DNA of 64,000 nt, from positions 62,001 through 126,000 of the forward strand of contig JAIUCV010001244.1 of assembly GCA_026724425.1 (NCBI GenBank), given 5' to 3'. The notes under the pieces are model-generated. The model had not been told where the DNA came from, did no database searches, and was given only the letters and a program-made list of their open reading frames with translations. The DNA comes from Erythrophleum ivorense (lineage: Eukaryota; Streptophyta; Magnoliopsida; Fabales; Fabaceae). Positions within the stretch are counted from its first letter, which is position 1, and each line of letters begins with the position of its first letter. This document shows positions 48,636 to 61,665 of this stretch, in pieces. The translations under genes and the position numbers were made by a program.

Positions 48636-50505
48636 TGTAACGAATAAAATTTCTATAAAATGATGAAATGAACTGTATAAAAATAAGTCCTTTGAAATGA
48701 GCTAGATAATGTCCCAAAAAATTTGGGTAGAGTCTTAGGCTCCTAAAAATGATAATTCTAGGCTCAGACAAAAAAAAAAAAAAATAGAGCTAGGATGATG
48801 AAACAATTTGTGATAAAAACTGATGAAATGTAATGACATTTTCGTAAATAAGTGTAACTTTTGCAAAAACACATAGGAGGGATTTCTAAATGAAAAATTT
48901 GAGTTGCCCAGGATTCTTAAAGGCTCTAAAAATCATGGGAAGCCTTAGGACCAATAAAGTCCCTCCGGTGTACGTTTTCCAACGTCAGTGACCTTGAACT
49001 TTAACAGATTTGTTCAATAAGGTTTTAGCTCCAAATTGAGTGATTCCAAAGGCATTTTATTAAATTAAGAACCTAAATTTTATAATGTAAAAGATGGTTC
49101 TAAAAAAGGAGCTAAACCGAAGCCGAAACAAAATTGCCATTACAAAAGGATGAAATTGGAATTTTTGAAAAAAGTGTATTTCTAGAAGCTCCTACACACT
49201 TCTCTCTTCTTCTCCCATCTTCTTAAGCATGAAATTTTCTGCCCAAAAAATAGAAAATGCTTAGCCCTCTTAGGTGCATAAGAGAAGGAGAAGAAGGAGG
49301 GAGAAAAGGCTAAGAAAGGTAAGGAAACTTGGAGAATTTCATGCTCTTTCTTCTTCTAACTTTGCTCCTCTCTTTCTAGGCTTTCTTTCCATGGTTTATT
49401 TGAGCTATTTGGTTCTATTTTAATCTACAATATTGAATGGGGAGTTTGAAATTCTTGAAGGGAAGTAAACCAAGGAGAAAGACTCTTGAAACTAAGTCGG
49501 AATCCAAGGTAATTCATGCTTTGAATTGTTTCTTCCCTTTGCTTCCTCTTGCTTTGAGTTTTGGCCTAAATCAGAGCCATATGGGGGAGGGAAGTTCTAT
49601 CCAAAAACAAGAGAGGAACAAAGGTTTTAGGCCATTGGGAGATGGAATATGGCAAGAAATTCCAAAGAAAACTAATAGAAAACAAGATAGAAAAGTGTAG
49701 GGTTCTTTAGGGTTTTGTAAAATCTGATTTTGTGTGAGTGTTTTCTTGGCTATTTAAATGTTTCCTTGAGCTCCTAAGATCTCTGGAAACCCTCCCAAGT
49801 GGCTCTCCCATCAAGAACTCCATGAACCTTCTTCCTTGGTGTGCTTGTCTCAGCCTAGGCTAGTCTATAGAGCTAGGGAGTGTTTTAATTTGTTCTATCC
49901 TTAGTTTGGGACTTTATATGATGTTAGAAGATGGGAAAAACATTGGAAAAAATTTAAGAGTCATGGAATGAGAGATGGAACAATGATGTTCATAATGATG
50001 CCTTATGAAGCAACTTGTGTTTCCAATTATACAAGTGAATGTGTGAGGGCTCCGAGGACCTTAAATAAGTCCAAGAAGTCTAGAAATAACAAGAGAATGG
50101 GGCCTTAGGGCCTAGAACTTGAAATATGAGAGTTGCTTCATTAGAACAATTATGGAACCATTATGCCACTTATGAGACCAAGTGTGTATTCAAGCTTTAG
50201 TTTAGTATCTTGGTTTGCTTCAAGTGTGTAATTGTGTATTGTTTATGGTGGCTAGGCCAAGAGAACATCCACCTACCTAGGTGCACTTGTAAGGCTGAAA
50301 AAAGGGAAGGAAAGGATCAAGAAAAACTTGCATAAATCTAAGGTAGCTTTCCACCTCATTCTCCTTGCATTCTTATGTGCATATGTATGTTATTGTATGC
50401 TTATGTGTGTTCTTGTGACTTGATGATATGTCACTTAATGCCTTGACATTACATTGGTACCAATATGTTTTCTTGAATGACTATGGTTGTGTAAATGGCT
50501 CATAA

Positions 50506-50692
50506 GGGTGAGGTAATGCCAAAAGTCCTTTAATGAAGGTGAAGAGATACTAAAAGTCTCATGGCATGGGTGAAACAAGGGCAAAAGTCTCTTGGAAGGG
50601 TGAGGCCAAGTCAAAAGTCCCTAGACTAAAAGTGAGAAAAATCCAAAAGTCTTAGAAATGGGATGAGGCAAAACCAAAAGTCCCTAGAGCAT
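50506..50692 (+). repeat. LTR minisatellite, GGGTGAGG...CCAAAAGTCC units
   Basis: Six imperfect units of about 32-38 bp matching those at 31553-31735, again inside the intron-like segment. Confidence 0.8.
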
Positions 50693-51199
50693 GGTCTTAG
50701 CTTGAATGTGAATGAGTGGCATGGAAATTATGATTTTGCATACTTTATGCTTGCCAAACCTTTCATGCAAATGCGTTGATGTGTATATGCCTTGAATGTG
50801 TGTGTGAGCTATTGATATTCTTGGAATCTCACTCCTCTTTTCCCTTCCATCTTGAATGGTCTAAGTGGCTCACAATAAGCAAAGAAAGCAAGCCAAGAGC
50901 CTTGAAGGGCTATACTTTAAACCTTTTGTAGTTTTCTTTATGTATCAATATGAGAGTGATATCGTACATGTTATTTTTGTAATGTAAGATCATAAACAAA
51001 TGTAATATTATGTATGAATGATGCATAAATCATGTATGGTGCCAAGACAATGGAAATATGGAAATTGAGCACTTGGGTGCACACTTGAATGTATGCATTT
51101 TTGAATGTGGGATGACCAAATTGAGATGCATGGTGTTTGAAACCATTTAGGCAGTTCAGACAAGTCATATTCATGCTTTTAAACTTACCCAAGAGGTGT

Positions 51200-53998
51200 T
51201 GTAACACCTCAAAATTTATTAAGGTGTTAATCATGGATTTGGGTTAATTAAGAATAATTAATATGGGATAATTGGGCGAGTTAAGTGAATGAAAATTTTT
51301 TAGAGATAAATTATTAATATGAATTTAAAATTTAATTGAGTTATAAACCCCATCTAAGCCCAAATTAAATTAAGTAGGCTAAGGTTAGGAACTAATAGGG
51401 GGCCTAATCTGATTTAAGGAATTAAAGACCTAAGACCCAACTTGCACAAGCTCTTATAAATGGCCCAATAACCTTTGTACAGACCCAAATCAATTGAGTC
51501 CTTCAAACTTGGGCTGGCCCAATTAAATTTCTGCAGCCCAACACATGAAAGCTGGCCTAACAAGGCTTAAATCTGAAACCCACTTAGTATTAGATCTTTG
51601 GATCAACCCATGACCCACATTAGACCCAACTTAAACTGATCTAAAACCCTAAACACTTCAGCCCCTCCACATTTTGTTGAAACACAAACACACTACTCAT
51701 TTTCGGAGGTTTGAAGGGAGGATAAGGTTTGGGGCAAGAAATCCACCATTTCTCACTTCTAACCTCAAAATCAGCTAATGTACTTGTTATATAACTTAAT
51801 CCCCTTCTCTTTCTCTTCATTTTGGCCTAATTAGTTTTTCATTTGGAGCATTTTCACCATACCCAAATTCTAAAATGTGATTGTTTGGGTATTGGGTAAG
51901 TGTATACTCTCTATTCTAATGTATTATCTGCTGGTTTAAGACCCTCATGGTTAATTTGTAGTATGTATATTAATTATGTACAAATTTGCTTAGCAATTAG
52001 GATGATATATTGAAGTTTTTGGTAGATGACATATTCAATCTGAATTTAGGGATTTGTAGTGGCTGGGTAAGCGTCTTCTGGGTAGCCATTAGTATTTTAA
52101 TTCCTTAGGTGCTTGTTATTACTGTACATTATGATTTAAAGTAGTAATCTTCTGATGTTATGGTTATAAGGAGATTTTGGCACTACTGGTGGCTTTTTAA
52201 TTGTCTACAGAGTGAGGTGACTGGGGTTCATGCTAATTCCATGCATATGTCTGTTTTAATTTTGTATTTGCTGCATGATTATGATTTTGATGCTAAATGA
52301 ATTGGTTGGTTATCTGTTATATGTGATTGGACCTTGTGAGTCCATGGTGGAGCTGTGGTGCGGCTGCCACCCGTGTATGTACTTCGATTGGGTATCGGGT
52401 TATGATCAAACCCCAGATGCATTGAGCCTTGGTTGTGCTCATTGGGGAGTAGGTGTCGTGGATGGGTCTCTCCCAGTGTTATTGGCCTTTAACATGTGGA
52501 ATTATAATTGCTAGTATGGGATAGTAATCATAGATAGCCTAATTATTCATTTACTAATGTGACTGGTATGCTTTCTTATGCTTATATGAAATCATGCATA
52601 TATGTTAATTAAACTAGAATATATGAATGGAATTTGCCTTGGTTACTGAGATTTGCATCTCACCCTGTTTCATGGGATTATACTTTCAGGTGAAGGCCCT
52701 TCGGGTAAAGATAAGGGGAAGTAAGTGGATGAAAATCCATGAGCTCTAACCATGTGTGGAGGAAGCTACACTTGGGCTAATCTGAGTAGAGTAGATACAA
52801 TTTTGTTAATCTTTTATATAGCATCATCATGTAATCATATTAGCAAGTGTAGGCGTTTATATTTTGACTAGTTGGAATGTATCTATTAAAGAGTTAAGTC
52901 TCTTATAGCTTGGTATTGGATGTATGAACTTATAGTATCTGATGTATGAACTTTGTTGAATGCATGATATAGTCTACTATTAGAAATGTCATCATGGGAT
53001 ATATTAGATTGTTAATTTGAATCAGTGATGTATGGAATCTTTAATAGAATATGTATTGGATGATAATGGTTGATAATTCAGGAATTCTTACTATTATTAC
53101 TCTATGGACTTGCTGAATAGGGTAGTTGGAGGAGTAGAAATTAACATTTAAGTCTTGAACTAGTAAGGATAGATAAGTTAGGTAAATTAAGCTATTGAAA
53201 ACTATTAGAACCCCACAAATTAAGGTAGAGTGGCCCTAGGGTGTCATTGGAGGAAGAGTGAAGAGTATGAGACAAGACTTTAGAAGTTATAGGATCAAAA
53301 GGCATTTTGCTGCAGCCAAAATATTGTTAGCCATAGCCAATAAAGGCGAAGTTACCTAGGGAGAGTACCAGAGAGCAATTCGCCATGGCAAAATATGAGA
53401 GGCCAAACTAGGAGTCGTCCAGAGGGTAATTCGCCGCGGCTAAATGGGAATTGGCCACAGTGAATTTTTATGAAAATGAGTCAGGCATTTCAGAGAGGAA
53501 TTAGCCGCAGCGAAAGAGGGAATTGGCTGTGGTCAATAGCGTGAGGCGAGCGAGGTAGGCTTCAAGAGATTTCCTCGCCACGGTGCCATGTAGGTTAGCC
53601 GCGGCAAAATCTATTAAAAAATATAAAGGTGAACCCAAAAGTAATTGGCAGTGACATAAGGAGATTTAGCCGCTACTAATGGTCCTAAACTCTCATTCTA
53701 ACATAGAAATCTTGGTTTTCATATGGTAACCTCAAGGGATGACTTTAAAACATTGATAGAAGACTCTTGTGAGTTGGAATTAATGGGTAATAGAATCAAA
53801 GGCTTATAAATGAGTGTTTGTTTCCCTTATGTACATTAATACTTGTAATTATGTGGTTGATGACTTTAATAATATTATGGTTCAAATTTCCTTGCATTTT
53901 TCAAATGTAATTAGTTATAATGTCTTGTAACCCTGATTTGAGGTTATTAATCACGTATTTTACCTTAATTACAATGATTAGAAGTTAGGGTCGTCACA
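51200..53998 (+). mobile_element. Solo LTR, family A, nested in L5
   Basis: Ends are TGTAACACCTC...GGGTCGTCACA (2799 bp). The flanks are GGTGT (51195-51199) and GGTGC (53999-54003). Removing it restores TTACCCAAGAGGTGCCAAACAC, the continuity seen in sister LTRs. It is related to 12519-15244 in the opposite orientation. Plus-strand features are donor TTGG|GTAAGTGTA (intron start 51896), hairpin TGAGAT-ttgc-ATCTCA (52647-52662), pyrimidine-rich acceptor ACTTTCAG|GTGAAGG (intron end 52689) and a cluster of TTCGCCGCGGC-type repeats (53306-53680). The intron-like segment is 794 nt. Confidence 0.9.
53306..53680. repeat. GCCGCGGC-type palindrome cluster in family-A LTR
   Basis: Recurring words include TTCGCCATGGCAAAAT, TTCGCCGCGGCTAAAT, TTAGCCGCAGCGAAAG and TTAGCCGCGGCAAAAT, with several more decayed copies. 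The core GCCGCGGC is palindromic. It corresponds to 12841-13072 in the other copy. Confidence 0.75.
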
Positions 53999-54286
53999 GG
54001 TGCCAAACACTAAAGAAGGCCAATTGAACCAAGTCAGTGCCTAATATGGAGTAAAAGTGACCATTTTGTGAGGCTATATCACTTTTTGCCCAAATGAGCT
54101 CTTCTTGGTTTGAAATTTGGCATGCATCTAGATTTTGTTGAGGGCTTTTTGGAAAGCTGAAGTGGGTATTATTTGGAGGTTTACAGAATATTTGATGAAT
54201 TTTTGAAGTTGGCAAAAATTTTGGTTTTGGTTCAGTGCACTGTTCATTCTGGTCTGAAATGAAACTCTGTCACTCATAGGGCAAAT

Positions 54287-56972
54287 TGTAAAACCATATA
54301 TTCTTAGCTTATTTCATACTATCTCCATGTCTTATGCCATCAATCCTATGAAGAGACAAGGAAAACGGATATTAAAATAATATATTTCTTAGCATTGCAT
54401 CATGTACAAATTTTTCATTCGGTGTCCCGTAAACCATGTGAGCTCATGTATCACATTCTCATGTTTAATTACATAGGTACAACTCATTTCCATTCCTAAA
54501 ATTGGCTTAGAGCTTGTGCAAAGCAAGGGAGTATATAAAATCCATGGATATTATTTCAGCCAGAATTTTCCTTTTTGGAAAATCATAACTAATTATAGAA
54601 AAATCAAAATCATGCATTTTTTGTTATTCTGGAAAGCTACACATGTCTACTTTATGCTAAAAAGATGTCCAAGCCATAAAACACAACACAAAAGATGATT
54701 GACATTCGAAAAGGACAAATGTCTGGCTGGCTATTGGTACTGTCACAACTTTTTGCTACAAATTCAAAAATGTCCAATTAATTCCACAAAATGCCAGTCC
54801 ATGCAAATGTTACCAATCTAGAAAGGTACAGATGTTGGCTAAAGTGAAAAAAATAACTCTAGACCAGTTCAAGCATGTCCAGGTATTGAAAACTAATCAA
54901 ACAGTACCTAAGGTCAGTTTGAACGCCTGATACTAGGTAAAATCTTTAAAAATTCATATCTCCTTCTCTAGACATCCAAATGGGGTGCTTCCAGTGACCA
55001 CAAGTCACTGGGAATGTCTAGTTTGTCCCTATTAAAGTTTGTAGCAATTGGACATCATTTCACCCCTGAGTGATAGAATTTATTTTTAGACCAAAGCTAC
55101 AGTGACAATAGCAAAAACTAGAAAAATTTATAACTTTGAAAATTCACCAAATATTCCATAAACCTCCTAAAATTCTACACTTTAGCTTCCCAAAAAGCCC
55201 TCAACAAGCTCTAGGTGCATGCTAAATGTTGGACCAAGAAGAGCTCATTTAGTCAAAAAGTGATGTAGCCCTATGAAATGGTCATTTTTGCTCCCTATCA
55301 AGAGTCACTTAGGTTCAAATGGCCTCCTCTTAAGTTTGGTATCTCTTGGGTAAGTTCAAAAGCATAATTATGACTTGTAGATACTACTCAAGTGGTCCTA
55401 AACCTCATGCATTACATTTTGACCATCTCATACCAAATAATACACTAATACATACATGTCATTCAAGGGTCCAAATCCATAATCTCATTGATTTAATGTT
55501 ATATAAAGTTGACATGGAATCTATACATCATGTTATAAGTGCTCAAGGTCTTATACTACCAAAAATAATATATACAAAGCTTTTTTAAAATTTCATTACA
55601 AGTCAGACTATAAAATGAATAACGTGTAGCCATTCAATGTTCTTGGCTTGCATTTCCTAGGTTTTGAGCACCACCTAGACATTTCAAGAGTGAAAGGGAA
55701 AGGAGAGTGAGATTCCAAGAATCTTAATAGCTCACACACCCATTCATCCACACATTTAAGGCATACATATATCAAGAATACAAATATGCAAGCATAAAAG
55801 GTGCAAAGCCATATATCCATGCCACATTAATATATCAAACCATTTCCATACCCTAGAGATTTTTGGTTTTGCCTCACCTCATTTTTAGGACTTTTGGAAA
55901 TATCTCACCCTTGGCCTAGGGACTTTTGACTTAGTGTCACCCATCCAACAGACTTTTGGCCTAGTCTCACCCATGCCTTAAGACTTTTGACACATCCTCA
56001 CCTACTTTAAGGGACTTTTGGCATCACCTCATCCTTAAGAGTCAATCTCACATTCAAAGGCATTCAAGAGCATACATTGGTACTAATGCAATTTCAAGAG
56101 ATCATGTGGCATATTACCAAATCATAAGAGCATATACAAGCACACCATGACATACATATACACACAAGAAAGTATGAAGAATAAGGTAGAGAGCTACCTT
56201 TCAATTTATGCAAGCTTACTTTACTAATTCCTTCCCCTCCTTGATTTCACAAGAGCACTTAGGTGGTTGGTTGTTCTCTTAGCCTAGACATTATAAGGAA
56301 TACACAATCACATACTTAAAGCAAGCCAAGACACCAAACTAAAGCTTAAACACACATTTTGTTTTACACTTGGCATTATGATTCCATAATTAGTCTAATG
56401 AAGCAACTCTTGGAATTCAATTTTTAGGTTCCATTCTCGTGTTATTTCTAGACTTCTTGGACTCATTTAAGGTCCTTGGAGCCCTCACACATTCACTTGC
56501 ACAATTGGAAAATCAAGTTGCTTCTTAAGACACCGTTATGGACACCATTGCTCCATCTTTCAATTTATGGCTCCTAAATTTTTTTCAATAGTTTCTCCCA
56601 TCTTCTAACATCATATAAAGTCGCAAACTAAGGCTAGAACAAATTAAAACACTCCCTAACTCTATGAACTAGCCTAGGCCGAGATATACACCAAGGAATC
56701 CTGGGCAACTCAAAATTTCATTTAAAAAAGCCCTCCTATATGTTTTTCCAAAAGTTGCACTTATTTACAAAAATACCATTACGTTTCATTAGTTTCCATC
56801 ATAATTTGTTTCTTCATCTTATCTCTATTTTTCTTTCTGTTTGAGCCTAGAATTATTATTTTTAGGAGCTTAGGACTCTACCCAAATTTTTTGTGACATT
56901 ATCTAGCTCATTTTAGAGGACTTGCTTTTATATGACTCATTTCATCATTTTATAGAAATTACATTCGTTACA
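54287..56972 (-). mobile_element. 3' LTR of minus-strand Tekay/Del-like chromovirus
   Basis: On the plus strand it runs from TGTAAAACCATATATTC to ATTACATTCGTTACA (2686 bp). The right edge abuts a polypurine tract and the coding region, so orientation is minus. The left terminus repeats at 61682 (TGTAACATCATATATTC), the edge of the other LTR. Compared with L5 it lacks about 0.9 kb at about 56695-56705 (L5 positions of about 48917-49831). That is the region just downstream of the 5' terminus, where the TATA box is expected. It keeps donor-like AAG|GTAGCTC (intron start 56197), minisatellite (55868-56036), hairpin TGAGATT-ccaag-AATCTTA (55708-55726) and acceptor-like CTAG|GTGG (intron end 55675), 523 nt. 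Confidence 0.88.
55868..56036 (-). repeat. LTR minisatellite (reverse-complement units)
   Basis: Five imperfect units with CTCACC, a short spacer and GGACTTTTGGC, the reverse complement of the plus-oriented repeats at 31553 and 50506. Confidence 0.8.
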
Positions 56973-56990
56973 TTTTTCACCCCTCTTAAA
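56973..56990 (-). promoter_or_regulatory. Polypurine tract of the chromovirus
   Basis: The minus strand reads TTTAAGAGGGGTGAAAAA directly before the LTR start TGTAACG. This is the usual place and composition for the plus-strand primer of gypsy elements. A GGACAAAATTTA box just upstream is also typical of Tekay/Del-like elements. Confidence 0.8.
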
Positions 56991-57022
56991 ATAAATTTTG
57001 TCCTCAAAATTTTAATCTTACC

Positions 57023-60000
57023 TTAAGAAAATAGCTTTGGATACTTCTATCTCATTTCATCTTCCAGCTCCCAGGTCACCTCCTCAGATGTTAGACCCTT
57101 CCAGTTCACTTTCACTAAAGGGATGCTCTTGTTTCTTAACTATTTTAGTTTAGCGTCTACAATCCTCTCTGGCTTCACTATATAGGAAAGATTTTCCTAC
57201 AATTGAATATGCTCATATTCTATAACATATGAAGGGTCTGGTAAGTACTTTTTCAATTAGAAGACATGAAAAATATTATGGATTTGGGCTAGGTTAAGAG
57301 ATAGAGCTATCAGGTAGGCCACGGGTCCAATTTTCTCAAGGATTTCAAATGGACTAATATACCTAGGACTGAGCTTTCTTACCCTTATAGACTGACCTTC
57401 CCCAATCAATGGAGACACTCGGATGAATATGTGGTCTCCAATCTCAAACTTTAACGGCCTTCTTCTCCGATCAGCATAACTTTTTTATCTACTCTGGGCT
57501 GTAAGGAGTTTTTTTCTAATCAATTCTATTTGTTGGGTAGTTTGATCCACTAATTCAGGTCTTAATAAGCTCCTCTCCCCTAGCTCAACCTAACATAACG
57601 GGGATCCACACTTTCTCCCATATAGAGCTTCATAAGGGGCCATCTGAATACTAAAATGATAACTGTTATTATATGCAAATTCTACTAATGGCATATATGC
57701 ATCCCAATTACCCCTTATTTCTAACACACATGCCCTCAACATGTCCTCTAGGGTCTGGATGGTTCTCTCAGTGTGACTATCTGTCTAGGGGTGGTAAGTA
57801 GTGTTGAACCGCAACCTGGTCCCTGACGACTTCCAGAAATTCAATGTGAACTTGGGGTCTCTATCAGATACTATGCTACTGGGTACTCCATAAAGTTGCA
57901 CTATCTCACGTATATACAACTGAGCTAATTTATCTAATGAATAAGTAGCCTTGATCACTAAAAAGTGTGCAGACTTTGTCAATCAATCTACAATTACCCA
58001 GATAGCATCATGTCTAGAGGATGTCTGTGGTAACCCTATGATAAAATCTATAGCTATACTATCACATTTTCATTCAGGGATATGTAAGGGTTACAATAAC
58101 CCAGCAAGTCTCTAATACTCTATCTTAACTCTCTGGCACACTAAACACCTCGCCACGTAACCCGTGACGTCATTCTTCATTCCTAGCCACCAGAAAATTT
58201 TTTTTAGGTCTTGATACATCTTGGTGGCACCTGGGTGGATAGTATAGTTACCTTTATGTGCCTCTTCTAAAATTCTCTCTCTTAAATCATTATTACTAAG
58301 CACACAAATTCTGTTCCAGTATACTATCACACCGTCCTCAGATATCCCAAAATCTAAGGTTCTATCCTGGGAGATTTTGCTCTTAATCTGTCTGAAAAAT
58401 TCATCCTCTCTCTGGGCATCTAAGATCAAGGCTCTTAACTCATTCTCAATCAGAGTCTCACTCAAGAATAGTCTACCTGACACCAGCTGGCAAGAGAGAT
58501 TCAGATTTTTTAAATTTCTTTACGAGCTCCTACTCTCTAATCATCATATGGGTAGCATGGATGGATTTCCTACTCAAGGCATTGGCCATCATGTTGGCCT
58601 TACCCGAGTGATATTTCAACACATAGTCATAATCTTTTCAAAACTTCATCCATCTCTTCTATCTCATATTGAGTTCCTTTTGATTGAACAGGTATTTCAG
58701 ACTCTTGTGGTCACTATAAATCTTTATACTCGCATCATACAGATAGTGCCTCCAAATATTAAGAGCAAATACTACTGCAGCTAACTTTAGGTCATGTGTG
58801 GGATAATTCTCCTCATGAGACCTCAAATGCTTAGAAGCATATGCCACTACTCTACCCTACTGTATTAACACACATCCTAACCCTCTCCTCGAGGCATCAC
58901 TATATACCACAAATACTACACTAGGGTTAGGAATAACTAGCACAGGGATAGTGGTCAATCAAAGTTTCAACTCTTAGAAACTCCTCTCACATCTATCATC
59001 CCACACGAAAGGTGTATCCTTCCGAGTCAGCCTCATGAGTGGCAAGGCTATCTGAGAAAAACCCTATATAAATCGTTTGTAATATCCTGCCAAACTAAGG
59101 AAACTCATAACCTCAGTGATAGTCCTAGGTCTATCCCACTATAACACAACCTCAACTTTATGGGAATCTACTGCGACCCCTTCTTGTGAGATCATATAAC
59201 CTAAGAATTTCACCTCGATGAGCCAAAACTCATATTTACTCAGTTTGACATACAATCTCTTATCTCTCAGAGTCTTTAAGACTAATCTTAGATGCCTCTC
59301 ATGCTCCTTAAAAGACCTGGAGTACACTAGGATATCGTCAATAAAGACCACAATGAATTTATCTAGATATGGTCTGAATACCTTGTTCATATAATCCATG
59401 AATATTGCAGGCGCATTTGTCAACCCGAATGGCATCATAAGGAACTCATAATACCCATATCTAGTCCTAAAGGTCGTCTTTGGGACGTCTTCAGCTCTCA
59501 CCCTCTGTTGATGATACCCAGACCTAAGATCTATCTTAGAGAATGCTAATGCCCCAGCCAACTGATCTAATAAATCATCTATTCTAAGGAGAAGATATTT
59601 ATTTTTTATGATAACCTTATTCAATTATCTATAATCTATACACAACCTTAAACTACTATCTTTCTTTTTCATAAATAACACTGGAGCTCTCCAATGTAAC
59701 ACACTAGGGCATATAAAACCTTTTCTCTAACAGCTCTTCTATTTTTTTCTTCAACTCAGTAAACTCGATGGGAGCCATCCTATAGGGAGCCTTGGATATC
59801 GGTCTAGCCCTAGGCACTATATCTATAGGGAACTCTATCTCTCTCTTAGGGGGTAGGCCACTAAAATCAAAATCTTTAGGAAAAACCCCTAGGAATTTTC
59901 TAACTATTGAGATTTTCTCTGTCCCTTCTTCTATCTCGGCCTGAAAAGAGAAAAAGACTAGAAACCCTTGACACTTATACTCTAAGTGTCTCTCAACCTG

Positions 60001-61531
60001 GGCAATAGTCATAAAAGATAACTCGGCCCTTATCCTAGGAATGGTCCCATAAGAAGGTACAAATATGGTGTGATGCTCACAATCAAGAATGACATTATTA
60101 GCAGTCATCCAGTTCATGCCAACAATCAAATCAATATCATGAAAAGGCATACAAATCAAATCAATGGTAGTGTAACAATGGTTAAACTGTACAGTGACAT
60201 TCAGGCAAACATGGGAAGTAATCACATGGCCTCTAGTAGGTGTGGTGACTGACAAATCAAATGGTAAAGTAAACGAGTGACAAGAACTCGAATCAAACTA
60301 GTAATCACAGGAAAATCATTCACTATGAGCGTACCTTGAATAAAACTAAGAGATGCACTAGTCTCCTGCTGAGAAAGGGCAAACATCCTGCCCTGGGTCG
60401 TGGCCTGGGAGGAGGTGGTCTAAATAGGGGCACTGAATTCCTCTAGAGATAATTTATAGCAATGTGCCTTGGCTTCCCACACTTGTAACAAGTTACTGTA
60501 GACTGCTGTCTGGATGACTGAATCCTCTAGGGCTATATCTTCTTCCCTTTTGGTAGCCTCCTGCTCCACTGTACTTTGCTCTTCTTCTTATTGGTAGATG
60601 TTGAGCTAGTTCCCTGTTCTAGTCTCGGCCTCTTCAATTCCGGAGCCCCTCTCTGACCAAATACTGTGGTAGCAGACATAATGTCTCTCAAATTATTATC
60701 GATCACCTTGCTAATATCCACGAGGACATTAAAATTTCTAATCCTTTATGGAGTCACTCTATCTCTGATCAGGGGCTTCAATCTGGTCTCAAACTGCTCA
60801 CACCTTCAGAGCTCATCATTGTATCTCTGAAGGTAGGAAGAATACCAAGACAGCTCAATGAATCGGGCCACGTACTGATCTACTATCATATCATCTATCT
60901 ATCTCAGCCCCATGAATTGCATCTCCTTTTGCTTCCACACTGAACTGGGAAAGTATTTCTCATAAAATTGCACTAGAAAATTTTCCTAGTTGATTTGCAA
61001 ATTTTTCGTCTCCATCAAAGACTTCGTGCTGTGCCACCATCTATCAGCCTCTTTCTGTAACATGAAGGTGGCTAATTGAGCCTTCTGCTCTGAGGTGCAA
61101 TCCATCACTAAGAATATCTTCTCAGTCTCCATCACCCAGGCCTCCACCTTATCGACATCTAATTCCCCATCAAACACCCGTGGATTGTTCCTTCTAGATT
61201 GATTTAATTGTTTCTGGATGGACGGTGGAATCTGAACTGGCTCCTAAGGAGGTGGGGCTGGAACACCGGAGGTGGAAGGCTGTGGTGCACCAAATGTGGA
61301 AGGCTGAGACTAAGGCAGAGAGGACTCTCTCCTAGCTTCTTCCTGCCTAGCCAAGGCTCCCTGCAGCTGCATAATCATCTCATGCTGCTGCAGGATCATA
61401 TACTGTTGCTAGACTATCACATTCTCAAATTGGTCAATCCGTTCCTTGATAGCCCGCACTGGATCCTCAGACTCAACCTCAGTTTCCCTAGGTGGTCGAC
61501 CCCTGCCTCAACCTCTTTGAGTCTCAACCAT
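57023..61531 (-). pseudogene. Ty3/gypsy chromovirus gag-pol polyprotein (Tekay/Del-like), decayed
   Basis: One long minus-strand coding region with all expected domains in order. Gag starts at MVETQRG (61531), with WVMETEKIFLVM and ADRWWHSTK (60986-61177) and a zinc knuckle CYKCGKPRHIAINY (60449-60490) whose last Cys is Tyr. Protease (near 60000-60290) reads FDSSSCHSF where DSG is usual. RT (59139-59760) includes LFMKKKD, DLRSGYHQQRV and VFIDDILVYS, the YxDD-type motif. RNase H (58640-58980) has YSDAS and AYASKHL. Integrase has the H-H-C-C finger (HKGNYTIH...CLVCQ, 58112-58260), IVSDRDPKF and ERTIQTLEDML, then LSPRYISPFEIL and a C-terminal chromodomain-like LRNKSIPLVKVNW...EEVTWELE. It ends at a TAA (57023). 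Several frameshifts and stops, often at Gln, Arg or Trp codons, make it inactive. Confidence 0.92.
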
Positions 61532-61665
61532 TTTTACTGAAAAAAATGAGCCACAATCTTTAGCCTACAACACAATTTAAACATATATACATAGATATTC
61601 CACCCGAAAATAAACCAATTATACCACTCAAGAGCCAAATATCGAGTAAAAATGCTTGAACCTTT

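Larger units (their letters stand above)
48636..54286 (+). mobile_element. Family-B LTR (L5) inserted in RT, split by a solo LTR and then by a chromovirus
   Basis: Begins TGTAACGAATAAAATTTC inside the RT coding sequence; the preceding 5 bp are GCCTT. The start matches the reverse complement of the chromovirus LTR end at 56972. It runs to 51199, is interrupted by the solo LTR 51200-53998, resumes at 53999 and is cut at 54287 by the minus-strand chromovirus, so its 3' end is outside the window. Plus-strand features are donor-like CTAAG|GTAGCTT (intron start 50343), minisatellite (50506-50692), hairpin TGATATT-cttgg-AATCTCA (50813-50831) and acceptor-like TCTAAG|TGGC (intron end 50865), a segment of 523 nt. 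It may be a solo LTR or the 5' LTR of an element. Confidence 0.82.

Noticed and set aside
58377..58784. Open frame of 135 codons on the plus strand.
   Set aside because: It is antisense to the chromovirus RNase H and integrase coding region and has no protein similarity of its own.
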